Below, piece after piece: positions 50,593 through 59,683 of a stretch of DNA of 64,000 nucleotides. Position 1 is the stretch's first letter. The number at the start of each line of letters is the position of its first letter. The DNA is taken from contig NZ_ARYJ01000010.1 of the NCBI RefSeq assembly GCF_000685215.1, positions 46,209 through 110,208 on the forward strand. Reading direction: 5' to 3'. The notes under the pieces were generated by a model. That model worked only from the letters and a program-made list of their open reading frames with translations. It made no database searches and was not told the DNA's origin. Source of the DNA: Hyphomonas jannaschiana VP2. GTDB taxonomy: Bacteria > Pseudomonadota > Alphaproteobacteria > Caulobacterales > Hyphomonadaceae. Both the position numbers and the translations under genes were made by a program.

Positions 50593-50834
50593 TCCAAGTC
50601 CCCTTCCCATATGTCCCCTTCATACAGGCCGCTTCCTTCTGGAAGCGATCATACGCCCTCAACTTAGCGTAACCCTATCCGGGCGGCCACACTCTTCGCC
50701 AATCCGGCGTATCCCTATCCTTCGCGGGGATCGGGTTTTCCGGCAAGCGTGCGACCTGCCACAGGGGGTGGCAAACCAGACGGTTCGGCGTATTAGGGGC
50801 GCGAACAATCCGGCCCAAACATCAGGAATCCGCC
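50593..50834. promoter_or_regulatory. Divergent region between the PG-binding gene and purB
   Basis: 242 bases without a gene. Two perfect hairpins are seen: CGCTTCC/GGAAGCG with a TTCT loop (50630-50647), in the leader of the minus-strand gene, and TGCCAC/GTGGCA with an AGGGG loop (50757-50773), 61 bases before purB. Neither has a T-tract. Promoters for both genes must lie here but cannot be fixed by eye. Confidence 0.4.
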
Positions 50835-52133
50835 ATGATCCCCCGTTATACCCGTCCCGAAATGGCCGCCATCTGGTCTCCGGAATCCCGCTTCGGCATC
50901 TGGCTCGAAATCGAGACCCTCGCCGCAGAGGCCATGGAAAACCTCGGCATCATCCCGGAAGGCACCACGGCGGCCGTTCGCGAGAAGGCTGCGTTCGAGG
51001 TGGACCGGATCGACGAGATCGAACGGGAAGTGAAGCACGACGTCATCGCCTTCCTGACCAATGTCGCCGAACATGTCGGCGAGCCTGCCCGCTTCCTGCA
51101 CCTCGGCATGACGTCCTCGGATGTGCTCGACACCTGCCTGAACGTCCAGATGGTGCGCGCCGCTGACCTGCTGCTGACCGGCATCGACCGGGTGCTGGCT
51201 GCCCTCGAAAAGCGCGCCTTCGAACACAAGCTGACCCCGACCATCGGGCGCAGCCACGGCATCCACGCCGAACCGACGACCTTCGGCGTGAAGCTCGCCA
51301 CCTTCCATGCCGAGTTCCAGCGCGCCCGTGCGCGCCTTCTGATCGCGCGCGAAGAAGTCGCCACCTGCGCCATCTCCGGCGCGGTCGGCACCTTCGCCAA
51401 TATCGATCCGAAAATCGAAGCGCACGTCGCCGAAAAGCTGGGCCTCGCCATTGAGCCGGTCTCGACACAGGTTATCCCGCGTGACCGCCACGCCATGTAT
51501 TTCGCCGTGCTGGGCGTGATCGCCTCCTCGATCGAACGCCTCGCCACCGAAGTGCGCCATCTTCAGCGCACGGAAGTGCTGGAAGCCGAGGAATATTTCT
51601 CGGCCGGCCAGAAGGGCTCGTCCGCCATGCCGCACAAGCGCAATCCGGTACTGACCGAGAACCTCACCGGCCTTGCCCGTCTTGTCCGCTCAGCCGTCAC
51701 CCCGGCGCTCGAAAACGTCGCGCTCTGGCATGAGCGGGACATTTCCCACTCCTCCGTCGAACGCGGCATCGGTCCGGACGCCACCGTCCACCTCGACTTC
51801 GCCCTGCACCGCCTCGCCGGTGTGGTCGAAAACCTGGTGGTCTATCCGGAACGGATGCTGAAGACGCTGAACTCCATGGGCGGCCTGCACAATTCGCAGC
51901 GCGTCCTGCTCGCCCTCGTCGAGGCCGGCAACAGCCGGGAGGATTCCTACCGCATGGTCCAGCGCAACGCGATGAAGACATGGGGCGGCGAAGGCCCGCT
52001 TCTGGACCTGCTCCAGAAGGACGAAGACGTGATGGCGAAGCTGACCAAGGAACAGCTCGAGGACCTCTTTGACCTCGACTATCACTTCAAGCAGGTCGAC
52101 ACGATTTTCGAGCGCGTTTTCGGTCGTTCCTAG
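50835..52133 (+). CDS. purB: Adenylosuccinate lyase
   Basis: A 432-residue fumarase/aspartase-superfamily lyase acting twice in purine synthesis (SAICAR to AICAR, and adenylosuccinate to AMP). The signature GSSAMPHKRNP contains the catalytic-loop serine, and the TSSDVLDT and GRSHGIHAEP regions are present. AGGAA precedes the ATG. It stands alone on the plus strand between minus-strand genes; no terminator is evident in the 41 bases before convergent eda. Confidence 0.97.
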   Translation: MIPRYTRPEMAAIWSPESRFGIWLEIETLAAEAMENLGIIPEGTTAAVREKAAFEVDRIDEIEREVKHDVIAFLTNVAEHVGEPARFLHLGMTSSDVLDTCLNVQMVRAADLLLTGIDRVLAALEKRAFEHKLTPTIGRSHGIHAEPTTFGVKLATFHAEFQRARARLLIAREEVATCAISGAVGTFANIDPKIEAHVAEKLGLAIEPVSTQVIPRDRHAMYFAVLGVIASSIERLATEVRHLQRTEVLEAEEYFSAGQKGSSAMPHKRNPVLTENLTGLARLVRSAVTPALENVALWHERDISHSSVERGIGPDATVHLDFALHRLAGVVENLVVYPERMLKTLNSMGGLHNSQRVLLALVEAGNSREDSYRMVQRNAMKTWGGEGPLLDLLQKDEDVMAKLTKEQLEDLFDLDYHFKQVDTIFERVFGRS

Positions 52134-52174
52134 TCAGCGACAAGTCCGGACAGGTCCGGCTTAGTCCGCTATAG

Positions 52175-52816
52175 TCATGAGCTGATCGCGCTTAAGGCCT
52201 CCCTGGCCTTGCGCGAGATGCCTTGCCAGTCACCAGAATCAACGTCGGCCTGCGTCGCGACCCACGACCCGCCGACAGCCACGACGTTCTTCAAGGCCAG
52301 ATACTCCCCGGCATTCTCGGCACTCACGCCGCCAGTGGGCATGAACTGAAGATGCGGCAGAGGCCCGGCCAGCGCCTTCAGCGCCGGCACGCCACCGGCA
52401 ATGTTCGCCGGGAAAAGCTTCAGCATTTCAAAGCCTTCCTCATGCCGGCTCATCGCTTCGCTCGCCGTGGCCACACCGGGGATCATCAGCGGCCTGTGCT
52501 CACCCAGCGCCGCCAGGAGGCCGGAGCTCATGCCCGGCGAGACGAGAAAGTCCGCCCCCGCCTCGACAGAGTTGCGAACATCCTCTCCGCTCAGCACCGT
52601 CCCGGCCCCCACCAGCAGGTCCGGCGCCGCCGCCTTCATCGCCGCAATCGCCCCAATCCCCGCCGGCGTCCGAAGTGTGACTTCTGCAGTGGTTAAACCA
52701 CCTTCCAGCAAGGCTTTCGCAAGCGGCGCGGCCTGCGCCACATCGCTCACCACAAGCACCGGCACAATGGGAGCCTTGGCGACCGCAAGTCTCAGTGCGG
52801 TAAGAGGCGAAGTCAT
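52175..52816 (-). CDS. eda: 2-dehydro-3-deoxy-phosphogluconate (KDPG) aldolase
   Basis: A 213-residue class I aldolase splitting KDPG into pyruvate and glyceraldehyde-3-phosphate. The Schiff-base lysine is K133 (MLKLFPANIAGG) and the catalytic glutamate is E45 (AEVTLRTP). It is last in the Entner-Doudoroff operon and overlaps glk by 4 bases. Confidence 0.96.
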   Translation of the reverse strand: MTSPLTALRLAVAKAPIVPVLVVSDVAQAAPLAKALLEGGLTTAEVTLRTPAGIGAIAAMKAAAPDLLVGAGTVLSGEDVRNSVEAGADFLVSPGMSSGLLAALGEHRPLMIPGVATASEAMSRHEEGFEMLKLFPANIAGGVPALKALAGPLPHLQFMPTGGVSAENAGEYLALKNVVAVGGSWVATQADVDSGDWQGISRKAREALSAISS

Positions 52817-53775
52817 TTGCGTAGCTCCTGATCATAGTATGCCGCTGCCCCGATAAGTGGCGCTTCCGGATCCTTCATCAGAACGACCGGGCAGTTTTCG
52901 AGAAAATCACTCATGGGTCCGCGTGCCCGGAACCGATCGGCCGCTTCAGGCATCCGCAAAAAGTCGACGATCCGCTCCGTCACGCCGCCTGCCAGCACGA
53001 CGCCTCCCAGCGCGCCATTGGCCAGCGCGAGGTCGCCGACCGCCCCCATCACCGTACAGGCCCGGACGAGAATGAGCTGAACATACATCTCGTCTCCTGC
53101 ATCCGCACGCTCGCGCATGTCGGCAGGCGACAAATCTTCGACCGGCCGGCCGTAGATCTCGCAAAATGCTTCATGGATTGGCACCAGTCCCGTTCCGGAT
53201 GCGACCAGCTCATTGGAGACATAGCCAAACTTCCTGAGGAGGATGCCTGCCAGCTGAAACTCCAGCTCACTTCGGGGCGCAAAAGCCATATGACCGCCTT
53301 CTCCGGTCAGCACATTCCAGTCTCCGTGATCTGGAATCAGCGTGGCCACGCCAAAACCGGTGCCCGGCCCGGCAACAATGACCGGCGCCTCAGGGTCCGG
53401 TGTCCCGGGCAGGATCGGTTCGAAACGATCCGGTTCCAACTCCGGTACTGCCCGCGCCATCGCCGTGAAATCATTGATCAGCCGCGCATCGCTGAAGCCG
53501 AACCGGGTCTGCAGGGTCTGCTCAGACACATGCCAGCCGCGATTGGTCAGCGTGACCTCCCCATGCCGCACTGGCCCTGCCAGCGCGAAGCAGGCCCGGT
53601 CGGCGCGGGCGCCTGACTGGTTAAGATAAGCGGACAGGACGTCGTCAATGCCGTCAAAATCATCCCCGGCGAACTTTACAAAGCTGCCTGTCACAATCTT
53701 GCCGCCCTGCCGGTGGGCGATGGCGAAACGGACATGCGTTCCGCCGACATCTCCCACCAGAATGTCTTCACTCAA
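52813..53775 (-). CDS. glk: Glucokinase
   Basis: A 320-residue ROK-unrelated glucokinase (Pfam Glucokinase type). The N-terminal phosphate loop is [12 protein letters not shown], and the glucose-binding motifs are [13 protein letters not shown] and GEGGHMAF. The start is a TTG at 53775 that overlaps the edd stop (TTGA), with GGGGAGG 7 bases upstream. It feeds free glucose into the pathway encoded around it. Confidence 0.95.
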   Translation of the reverse strand: MSEDILVGDVGGTHVRFAIAHRQGGKIVTGSFVKFAGDDFDGIDDVLSAYLNQSGARADRACFALAGPVRHGEVTLTNRGWHVSEQTLQTRFGFSDARLINDFTAMARAVPELEPDRFEPILPGTPDPEAPVIVAGPGTGFGVATLIPDHGDWNVLTGEGGHMAFAPRSELEFQLAGILLRKFGYVSNELVASGTGLVPIHEAFCEIYGRPVEDLSPADMRERADAGDEMYVQLILVRACTVMGAVGDLALANGALGGVVLAGGVTERIVDFLRMPEAADRFRARGPMSDFLENCPVVLMKDPEAPLIGAAAYYDQELRK

Positions 53776-55610
53776 GGCTTAGCCTCCCCGGCGACAAATT
53801 CGAACTGGCTGGCCCCTGTGTCTGCCGTCCCGCTCATCTGCCGGAAATAGGAGAACATCTCGCGTCCCAGCCCGACGGACGAGGCATTCGGCCGGAACTC
53901 CGCCGGGCGTCGCGCGGCAAATTCCGAAGGATCAACCTTGATGTCGAGTGTGCCCTTTTCTGCATCGAACACAATCATGTCGCCGTCACGGACGCGGGCC
54001 AGCGGACCTCCACGCGCCGCCTCCGGACTGACATGAATGGCAGACGGCACTTTGCCGCTGGCACCGGACATGCGCCCATCAGTGACGAGGGCCACCTTAA
54101 AGCCCCGATCCTGCAACACGCCCAGTGGCGGCGTCAGACTGTGCAGCTCAGGCATGCCATTTGCCGCCGGCCCCTGAAACCGAACCACCGCGACGAAGTC
54201 CCGGTCGAGGCGCCCGGCTTCGAAGGCCTCTTTCAGCGCTTCCTGGGATTCGAAGACGATCGCCGGCGCTTCGAGCACGCGCTTGTCCGGCTTGACGGCA
54301 GAGACTTTGGAAACACCGCGTCCGAGCGGCCCTGTCATCAGCCTAAGTCCGCCATCGGACGAAAATGGATCACTGGCTGGCCGGATAATGTCGTGATCCC
54401 CGCTTTCTTCGGGGGCTGGCCGCCAGGAAACCTTGTCTCCGTCCAGGAACGGTTCGTGAGAATAGTCCGAGATCGGCCCGGCAACGCCTCGCGCTTCTCC
54501 GTTCAGAAGTCCCGCTCCGAGCAATTCGCGTACTACGAATCCCATGCCACCCGCTGCGTGGAAATGGTTCACATCTGCCGGTCCGTTTGGATAGATCCGG
54601 GTGAGCAGTGGTGTGACATGGCTGATGTCCGCAAAATCTTCCAGCGTGACGATGATGCCTGCTGCGGCCGCCATGGCTGGAATGTGCAGGGCATGATTGG
54701 TTGAACCACCTGTCGCCATCAGGCCAACGATACCATTGACGATGGATCGCTCGTCGATGAGTTCACCGGCCGGCAGGTAATGCTCCCCTTGTGCGGTAAT
54801 CGCTGCAGCACGATGAGCCGCCGCTTTGGTCAGCGCCGTCCGCAGCGGTGTGCCGGGATTGGTAAAGGCTGCACCTGGCAGATGAAAGCCCATCACCTCC
54901 ATCAGCATCTGGTTTGAATTTGCCGTGCCATAAAAGGTGCAGGTGCCTTGCGCATGATAGCTTTCCGCTTCCGCCTTCAGGAGCGCACGCCTGTCCACCT
55001 TTCCCTCTGCAAATAACTGACGGATACGGATCTTTTCTGGATTGGGAAGGCCGGAGGGCATGGGCCCGGCCGGCACAAAGATGGACGGGATCCAGCCGAA
55101 GCGCAGCGCCGCGATGACCAGCCCCGGAACGATCTTGTCGCAGACGCCCAGATGCAGGGCCGCATCAAAGACGTCATGGCTGAGACCGATGGCAGAGGCC
55201 ATGGCGATCACGTCCCGCGAGAACAGCGACAACTCCATGCCCTGCTGGCCCTGCGTTACCCCATCACACATGGCTGGCACGCCGCCTGCCACTTGCGCGA
55301 CAGCGTTCACTTCACGGGCGGCTTCACGGATGATTTCGGGATAATGCTCAAACGGCGCATGGGCTGACAACATGTCATTATAGGCCGTGATAATTCCGAT
55401 ATTGGGCCAGCCTGCGCCAAGCAGCTGGGTCTTTTCAATAACGGCGCATCCGGCTGAGGCATGTGCAAGATTGCCTTCTGTCAGATGCCCCCGGGCAAAG
55501 CCATCCGGCCGCCGGGCACGGATCATCTCCAGATACGCCGCCCGGGACTCAGCCGACCTCTCGCGGATACGTTCCGTGACTTCAGCGATTTTCGGATGCA
55601 GGTTGGTCAT
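53772..55610 (-). CDS. edd: Phosphogluconate dehydratase
   Basis: A 612-residue IlvD/Edd-family [4Fe-4S] dehydratase converting 6-phosphogluconate to KDPG. The regions [17 protein letters not shown] and [10 protein letters not shown] carry the cluster cysteines, and the late motif [18 protein letters not shown] is diagnostic. Its start is one base after the pgl stop codon. Confidence 0.97.
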   Translation of the reverse strand: MTNLHPKIAEVTERIRERSAESRAAYLEMIRARRPDGFARGHLTEGNLAHASAGCAVIEKTQLLGAGWPNIGIITAYNDMLSAHAPFEHYPEIIREAAREVNAVAQVAGGVPAMCDGVTQGQQGMELSLFSRDVIAMASAIGLSHDVFDAALHLGVCDKIVPGLVIAALRFGWIPSIFVPAGPMPSGLPNPEKIRIRQLFAEGKVDRRALLKAEAESYHAQGTCTFYGTANSNQMLMEVMGFHLPGAAFTNPGTPLRTALTKAAAHRAAAITAQGEHYLPAGELIDERSIVNGIVGLMATGGSTNHALHIPAMAAAAGIIVTLEDFADISHVTPLLTRIYPNGPADVNHFHAAGGMGFVVRELLGAGLLNGEARGVAGPISDYSHEPFLDGDKVSWRPAPEESGDHDIIRPASDPFSSDGGLRLMTGPLGRGVSKVSAVKPDKRVLEAPAIVFESQEALKEAFEAGRLDRDFVAVVRFQGPAANGMPELHSLTPPLGVLQDRGFKVALVTDGRMSGASGKVPSAIHVSPEAARGGPLARVRDGDMIVFDAEKGTLDIKVDPSEFAARRPAEFRPNASSVGLGREMFSYFRQMSGTADTGASQFEFVAGEAKP

Positions 55611-55611
55611 C

Positions 55612-56322
55612 TCAGGGTGCCCATATAATTGTGAGACGCGGCCCGAGCTTGTCGATGGCGTACCGGACGGGCATGTCCATCGGGTCAGACTTCAGCGCGC
55701 GCTCCAGAACGTCCAGCTTCTCATCACCGAACAACAACATCAATGCCATGCGGGCCGAGGTGACCGCCGGACCTGTCAATGTCAGTCTCTGTGTATTTGA
55801 ACCCGCGCCGGGACAACCGGTTGCATCGATCGCTGCAATTGTTTCGCCATCCGCCGGTGTCAGAGCCGTTTCGAGTCCCTTTGCCCCGGGAAACCAACTC
55901 GCCGTATGCCCGTCGCCGCCCATACCAAGCAGGAGCATATCTGCCGGCGCACAATGCGGCGCATAGGCGGCATTGCGGTCGGGCACCGCGTCTCGGGGGG
56001 CGGCTGCCACAGTCTTCATCGGGATGAGCCCTGCGGCACCCGCAGCCCCTTTCAACAAGCGCGTCCGGACCAGTGCTTCATTGGAAAAATCATGATCCAA
56101 TGGCACCCAGCGCTCATCCACCAGGCCGACACTCACACATTCCCAAGGCAGGTACCAGTCCGAGAGGCGGTCGAAGAGCGGCCCGGGCGTGGAACCGCCG
56201 GACGTCATGAAATCCGCTCGGCCTCGATCGGCAATTGCGCGCTGCAGTCCACCAGCGACGAACTTCGCGGCGAAATCCAGCGCGGCTTCACGCGTCTCGA
56301 AACGGACCAGTTCATGTTTCAT
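55612..56322 (-). CDS. pgl: 6-phosphogluconolactonase
   Basis: A 236-residue DevB-type lactonase that hydrolyses 6-phosphogluconolactone. Motifs [27 protein letters not shown] and [16 protein letters not shown] are present. The ATG at 56322 is chosen because it follows the zwf stop by 4 bases; a longer frame starting at 56355 overlaps zwf. Confidence 0.95.
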   Translation of the reverse strand: MKHELVRFETREAALDFAAKFVAGGLQRAIADRGRADFMTSGGSTPGPLFDRLSDWYLPWECVSVGLVDERWVPLDHDFSNEALVRTRLLKGAAGAAGLIPMKTVAAAPRDAVPDRNAAYAPHCAPADMLLLGMGGDGHTASWFPGAKGLETALTPADGETIAAIDATGCPGAGSNTQRLTLTGPAVTSARMALMLLFGDEKLDVLERALKSDPMDMPVRYAIDKLGPRLTIIWAP

Positions 56323-56326
56323 CCGT

Positions 56327-57796
56327 CTACAACCCTTCCCACCATGCGCGGTCATCGCGATCCATCAGCATGGCAGCCGCCAGCGGCCCGTCGCTACCAG
56401 CCGGATAAGGCTCGGGCGAGCCTCCTGCCTGCTCCCAGGCCTCGATCAACGTATCCACCCATGCCCAGGCCGCTTCGACTTCTTCCTTCCGCATGAACAG
56501 GGACAGGTTGCCACGCACGACATCCATCAACAGGCGCTCATACGCGTCCGGATAGCGGACTGTGAAGCTTTCCGCGTAAGACAGGTTCAGCGGCATGGAT
56601 TTGACCCGCAGCCCGCCAGGCCCCGGCTCCTTGATCTGTACGAACAGGCGGACGCCTTCATCGGGCTGGAGACGGATGACCAGCCGGTTGGCCATGTCAT
56701 TGCCTTCGCCGAACAGAGAGTGCGGCGTCTTCTTGAACTGGATCACAATGTCTGAATGCCGGTGGGACATCCGCTTACCGGTACGCAGGTAAAACGGCAC
56801 GCCCGCCCAACGCCAATTGTCGATCCCGGCCTTGATGGCAACGAAGGTCTCCGTGTCGCTCTTGTCGACGCCGGAGAGCTCCTCGGCATAGCCTTTGACA
56901 GCCTCTCCGCCCTTCATCCCCGCTTTGTACTGGCCCCGTACAGTCTGCTTTTTTGCCGCTTCTCCGTGGATCGGCATCAGCGCGTTGAGGACCTTGATCT
57001 TTTCCGTCCGGACATCGTCGTCATCCAGCTGGTTCGGTGGTTCCATCGCTGTCAGGCACAGCAGCTGCAACATATGGTTCTGTACCATGTCCCTCAGCGC
57101 GCCAGACCGGTCGTAGTAGTCCGCCCGACCTTCCAGGCCGAGATCCTCCGCAACAGTGATCTGGATATGGTCAATATAGTTCCGTGACCAGAGCGGTTCG
57201 AACAGGATATTCCCGAAGCGAAGGACCATCAGGTTCTGAACCGTCTCCTTGCCGAGATAGTGGTCGATCCGGAACACCTGCCGCTCTGAGAAGACGGCGC
57301 CAACGCCGTCATTGATGGCCCGGGCGGATTCAAGATCCTTCCCGATTGGCTTTTCCAGAACGACCCGCGTATTGCTTGCGGCAAGCCCTTCCTTGCCGAG
57401 CGCGTTACAGATCTCCACATAAAGCCCCGGAGCCGTTGCCAGATAGAAGACGCAGGGGCGCTCCCCATCCATGGTCAGCTTGGATTTCAGCGGCGCCCAG
57501 TCTTCCTTTGTGTTTGTTGCATCAATCGAGACGTAATGGATCAGCTTCTCGAACTTGCTCCATTCCTTGTCGTCCCAGTTCTCGCCAGTCGCCTTCTCGC
57601 AAGCCTCCCGGGCCATCGCGCGATAGGCCTTGTCATCAAGGTCCGAGCGCGCCGCGCCGACTATGGCGCTGTTTTTTGGAATCTGCCCGTCAAGCCAGCG
57701 GTGGAACAGGGCCGGAAGGAGCTTGCGACGTGATAGATCGCCGGTTCCCCCGAAAATCACGATGTCGAAGGGGTCGACCGGTATGAATTTGGCCAT
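56327..57796 (-). CDS. zwf: Glucose-6-phosphate 1-dehydrogenase
   Basis: A 489-residue NAD(P)-dependent dehydrogenase, first enzyme of the Entner-Doudoroff and oxidative pentose phosphate routes. The cofactor motif is FGGTGDLSRRKLLPAL and the active-site motif is RIDHYLGKE. The ATG has AAGGAG at 57803-57808. It leads the zwf-pgl-edd-glk-eda operon, an order close to the glucose-induced Caulobacter operon. Confidence 0.97.
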   Translation of the reverse strand: MAKFIPVDPFDIVIFGGTGDLSRRKLLPALFHRWLDGQIPKNSAIVGAARSDLDDKAYRAMAREACEKATGENWDDKEWSKFEKLIHYVSIDATNTKEDWAPLKSKLTMDGERPCVFYLATAPGLYVEICNALGKEGLAASNTRVVLEKPIGKDLESARAINDGVGAVFSERQVFRIDHYLGKETVQNLMVLRFGNILFEPLWSRNYIDHIQITVAEDLGLEGRADYYDRSGALRDMVQNHMLQLLCLTAMEPPNQLDDDDVRTEKIKVLNALMPIHGEAAKKQTVRGQYKAGMKGGEAVKGYAEELSGVDKSDTETFVAIKAGIDNWRWAGVPFYLRTGKRMSHRHSDIVIQFKKTPHSLFGEGNDMANRLVIRLQPDEGVRLFVQIKEPGPGGLRVKSMPLNLSYAESFTVRYPDAYERLLMDVVRGNLSLFMRKEEVEAAWAWVDTLIEAWEQAGGSPEPYPAGSDGPLAAAMLMDRDDRAWWEGL

Positions 57797-58078
57797 ATCG
57801 CGCTCCTTTCACGCGGTTACCAGGTATTCTTGTTAGTGCATTCCGGGAAAGCTGAAAAATTTTGGCGCGAGGATTCTCTCTTGATCCATCAATCGCCCAA
57901 TCTTTCATTGGATTTGCACGCAAACACCTCCGATGAGGTCATGCAGATTCCTGCGAAAAAGCGATATTTGCGACACCAATCGATCCTCACGAGGCTCGTG
58001 CCTGAATTTATTACAACGTTGTCTTTTTGCTCTTAGCGGACACCGCCCCATCATGACAAGCAGAACTCGCTTTCAGCG
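57797..58078 (-). promoter_or_regulatory. zwf operon promoter/operator region
   Basis: 282 bases without a gene, noticeably A+T-rich. Three symmetric elements are seen: ACAACGTTGT (58013-58022), a 10-bp palindrome with a central CG as in LacI-family operators; TTGAT-CC-ATCAA (57881-57892); and CCAAT-N5-ATTGG (57897-57911). It is also the 3' flank of the alpha-glucosidase gene; no clear terminator is present, so read-through into zwf is possible. Confidence 0.5.
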
Positions 58079-59683
58079 TCAGCGCCTGAGGATCAGGAAT
58101 GAATGGGGTGGCAAAACCCTACCCGGAGGCTGGTCCAGACCCTCGGACTGGATCAGGACGGCGCCATCCAATTGGATCGCTTCCGGAAGCTCGACGGCCG
58201 AGGCACCGAGATTGAAGACACACATCACCACTTCAGCCCCGAAAGAGCGTATCATGATAAGCAACGGCTCCGGACTTTCTGCGAAAGAGACGTCGCCCCA
58301 TTTCAGGGCCGGGCTCGACTTGCGAATATCCAGTAGCCTCCGCGTAAAATTCAACACCGAGTCCTGGTCTTCCTCCTGCACACTTACGGACAGACGGGGG
58401 TGGTCAGCTCCCACCGGCAACCAGGGCCTGGCCTGTGAGAACCCTGCATTCGGGGCGTTTTCTTCCCAAGGCATCGGCGTCCGCGCGCCGTCCCGCCCCA
58501 GCGTACGCGGCCAGTTCGCGATGGCTTCCGGATCCTGCAGGGCCTCAAAGGGCACATCCACCTGCGTCAGACCCAGTTCCTCCCCCTGATACAGGATCGG
58601 ATTGCCCCTCAGGCAAAGAAGCAGCGCATTCGTCAGCTTCGCAAACCGGGGCCTGTCCGGCCCGTCATACCATCGGCTGACACACCGTGGCGCGTCATGG
58701 TTCGAAAATTCCCAGGACGGCCAGCCCTCTTCCAGTGATCCGGTCCAGTTGCCTTGTGACCTGCGAACGCGCCTCGCCGTCAATGTCTGGGCGTACAGGA
58801 AATCGAAGCTGTAGGCGGCGGTCAGCCGGTCATCGCCGCGCGTATAGGACCGCATTGTCGGCAAAGGGTCGTCACTCGCGACTTCGGCAACGGTGTACCG
58901 GTCACCATATTCATCTGTCAGGTCGCGGACGCGTTTCAGGAATTCCGGAACTTCCGGCTGTGACTGGTTATACTCCCGGCGCTGAAGGTCAAAAGGCCGT
59001 GTAATCGTCCGGCCTGCAGGATCCCATGGGGGATTGTCCCGGAAATCCCGGTCGTGCATGGCAAAATTAATCGCATCCAGCCGGAAGCCATCCACGCCCC
59101 GGTCCAGCCAGAAGCGCGCTGTCGCCAGCAATGCGTCCTGAACCTCTGGATTGTGCACGTTCAGCTGCGGCTGTCCGGGCAGAAAATTGTGCATGTAATA
59201 TTGCTGGCGCCGCGCATCCCATGTCCACGCAGCCCCACCGAAGACGGCCTGCCAGTTATTCGGCGGCGTCCCATCCGGCTTCGGATCCTGCCACACATAC
59301 CAGTCTGCCTTCGGATTATCCCGGTTCTGGCGGGACTCGGTGAACCAGGCATGCTCATCTGATGTGTGGGCATAGACCTGGTCGATAATTACCTTCAGCC
59401 CATACCCGTGCGCACGGTCCAGAAGCTGGTCAAAATCCTCCAGCGCGCCGAAGACCGGGTCGACAGAACAATAGTCCGAGACATCGTAGCCGAAATCCTT
59501 CATCGGCGACGCGAAAAAAGGTGAGATCCAGATGCCATCCACGCCGAGTGAGGCAATATAGTCCAGTTTCTTCGTAATGCCCGGCAAATCCCCGACACCG
59601 TCACCATTCGTATCAAGATAGGAACGCGGATAAATCTGGTACAGGACCGCGCCGCGCCACCAAGGCTGTTCCGGCTTGCTCAT
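58079..59683 (-). CDS. GH13 alpha-glucosidase (oligo-1,6-glucosidase/AglA-like)
   Basis: A 534-residue alpha-amylase-family hydrolase. The N-terminus WWRGAVLYQIYPRSYLDTNGDGVGDLPG, the nucleophile motif GFRLDAINF (Asp), the acid/base Glu in YTVAEVASDD and the transition-state Asp in FSNHDAPR are all present. No signal peptide is seen, so it is probably cytoplasmic and acts on imported maltose- or isomaltose-type sugars. It overlaps the GMC oxidoreductase gene by 4 bases. Specificity within GH13 cannot be decided. Confidence 0.93.
   Translation of the reverse strand: MSKPEQPWWRGAVLYQIYPRSYLDTNGDGVGDLPGITKKLDYIASLGVDGIWISPFFASPMKDFGYDVSDYCSVDPVFGALEDFDQLLDRAHGYGLKVIIDQVYAHTSDEHAWFTESRQNRDNPKADWYVWQDPKPDGTPPNNWQAVFGGAAWTWDARRQQYYMHNFLPGQPQLNVHNPEVQDALLATARFWLDRGVDGFRLDAINFAMHDRDFRDNPPWDPAGRTITRPFDLQRREYNQSQPEVPEFLKRVRDLTDEYGDRYTVAEVASDDPLPTMRSYTRGDDRLTAAYSFDFLYAQTLTARRVRRSQGNWTGSLEEGWPSWEFSNHDAPRCVSRWYDGPDRPRFAKLTNALLLCLRGNPILYQGEELGLTQVDVPFEALQDPEAIANWPRTLGRDGARTPMPWEENAPNAGFSQARPWLPVGADHPRLSVSVQEEDQDSVLNFTRRLLDIRKSSPALKWGDVSFAESPEPLLIMIRSFGAEVVMCVFNLGASAVELPEAIQLDGAVLIQSEGLDQPPGRVLPPHSFLILRR

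Noticed and set aside
57690..57923. 77-codon minus-strand frame running from the zwf leader into zwf
   Set aside because: The in-frame starts have poor ribosome-binding-site spacing and the frame enters zwf out of register. A leader peptide role could not be supported.
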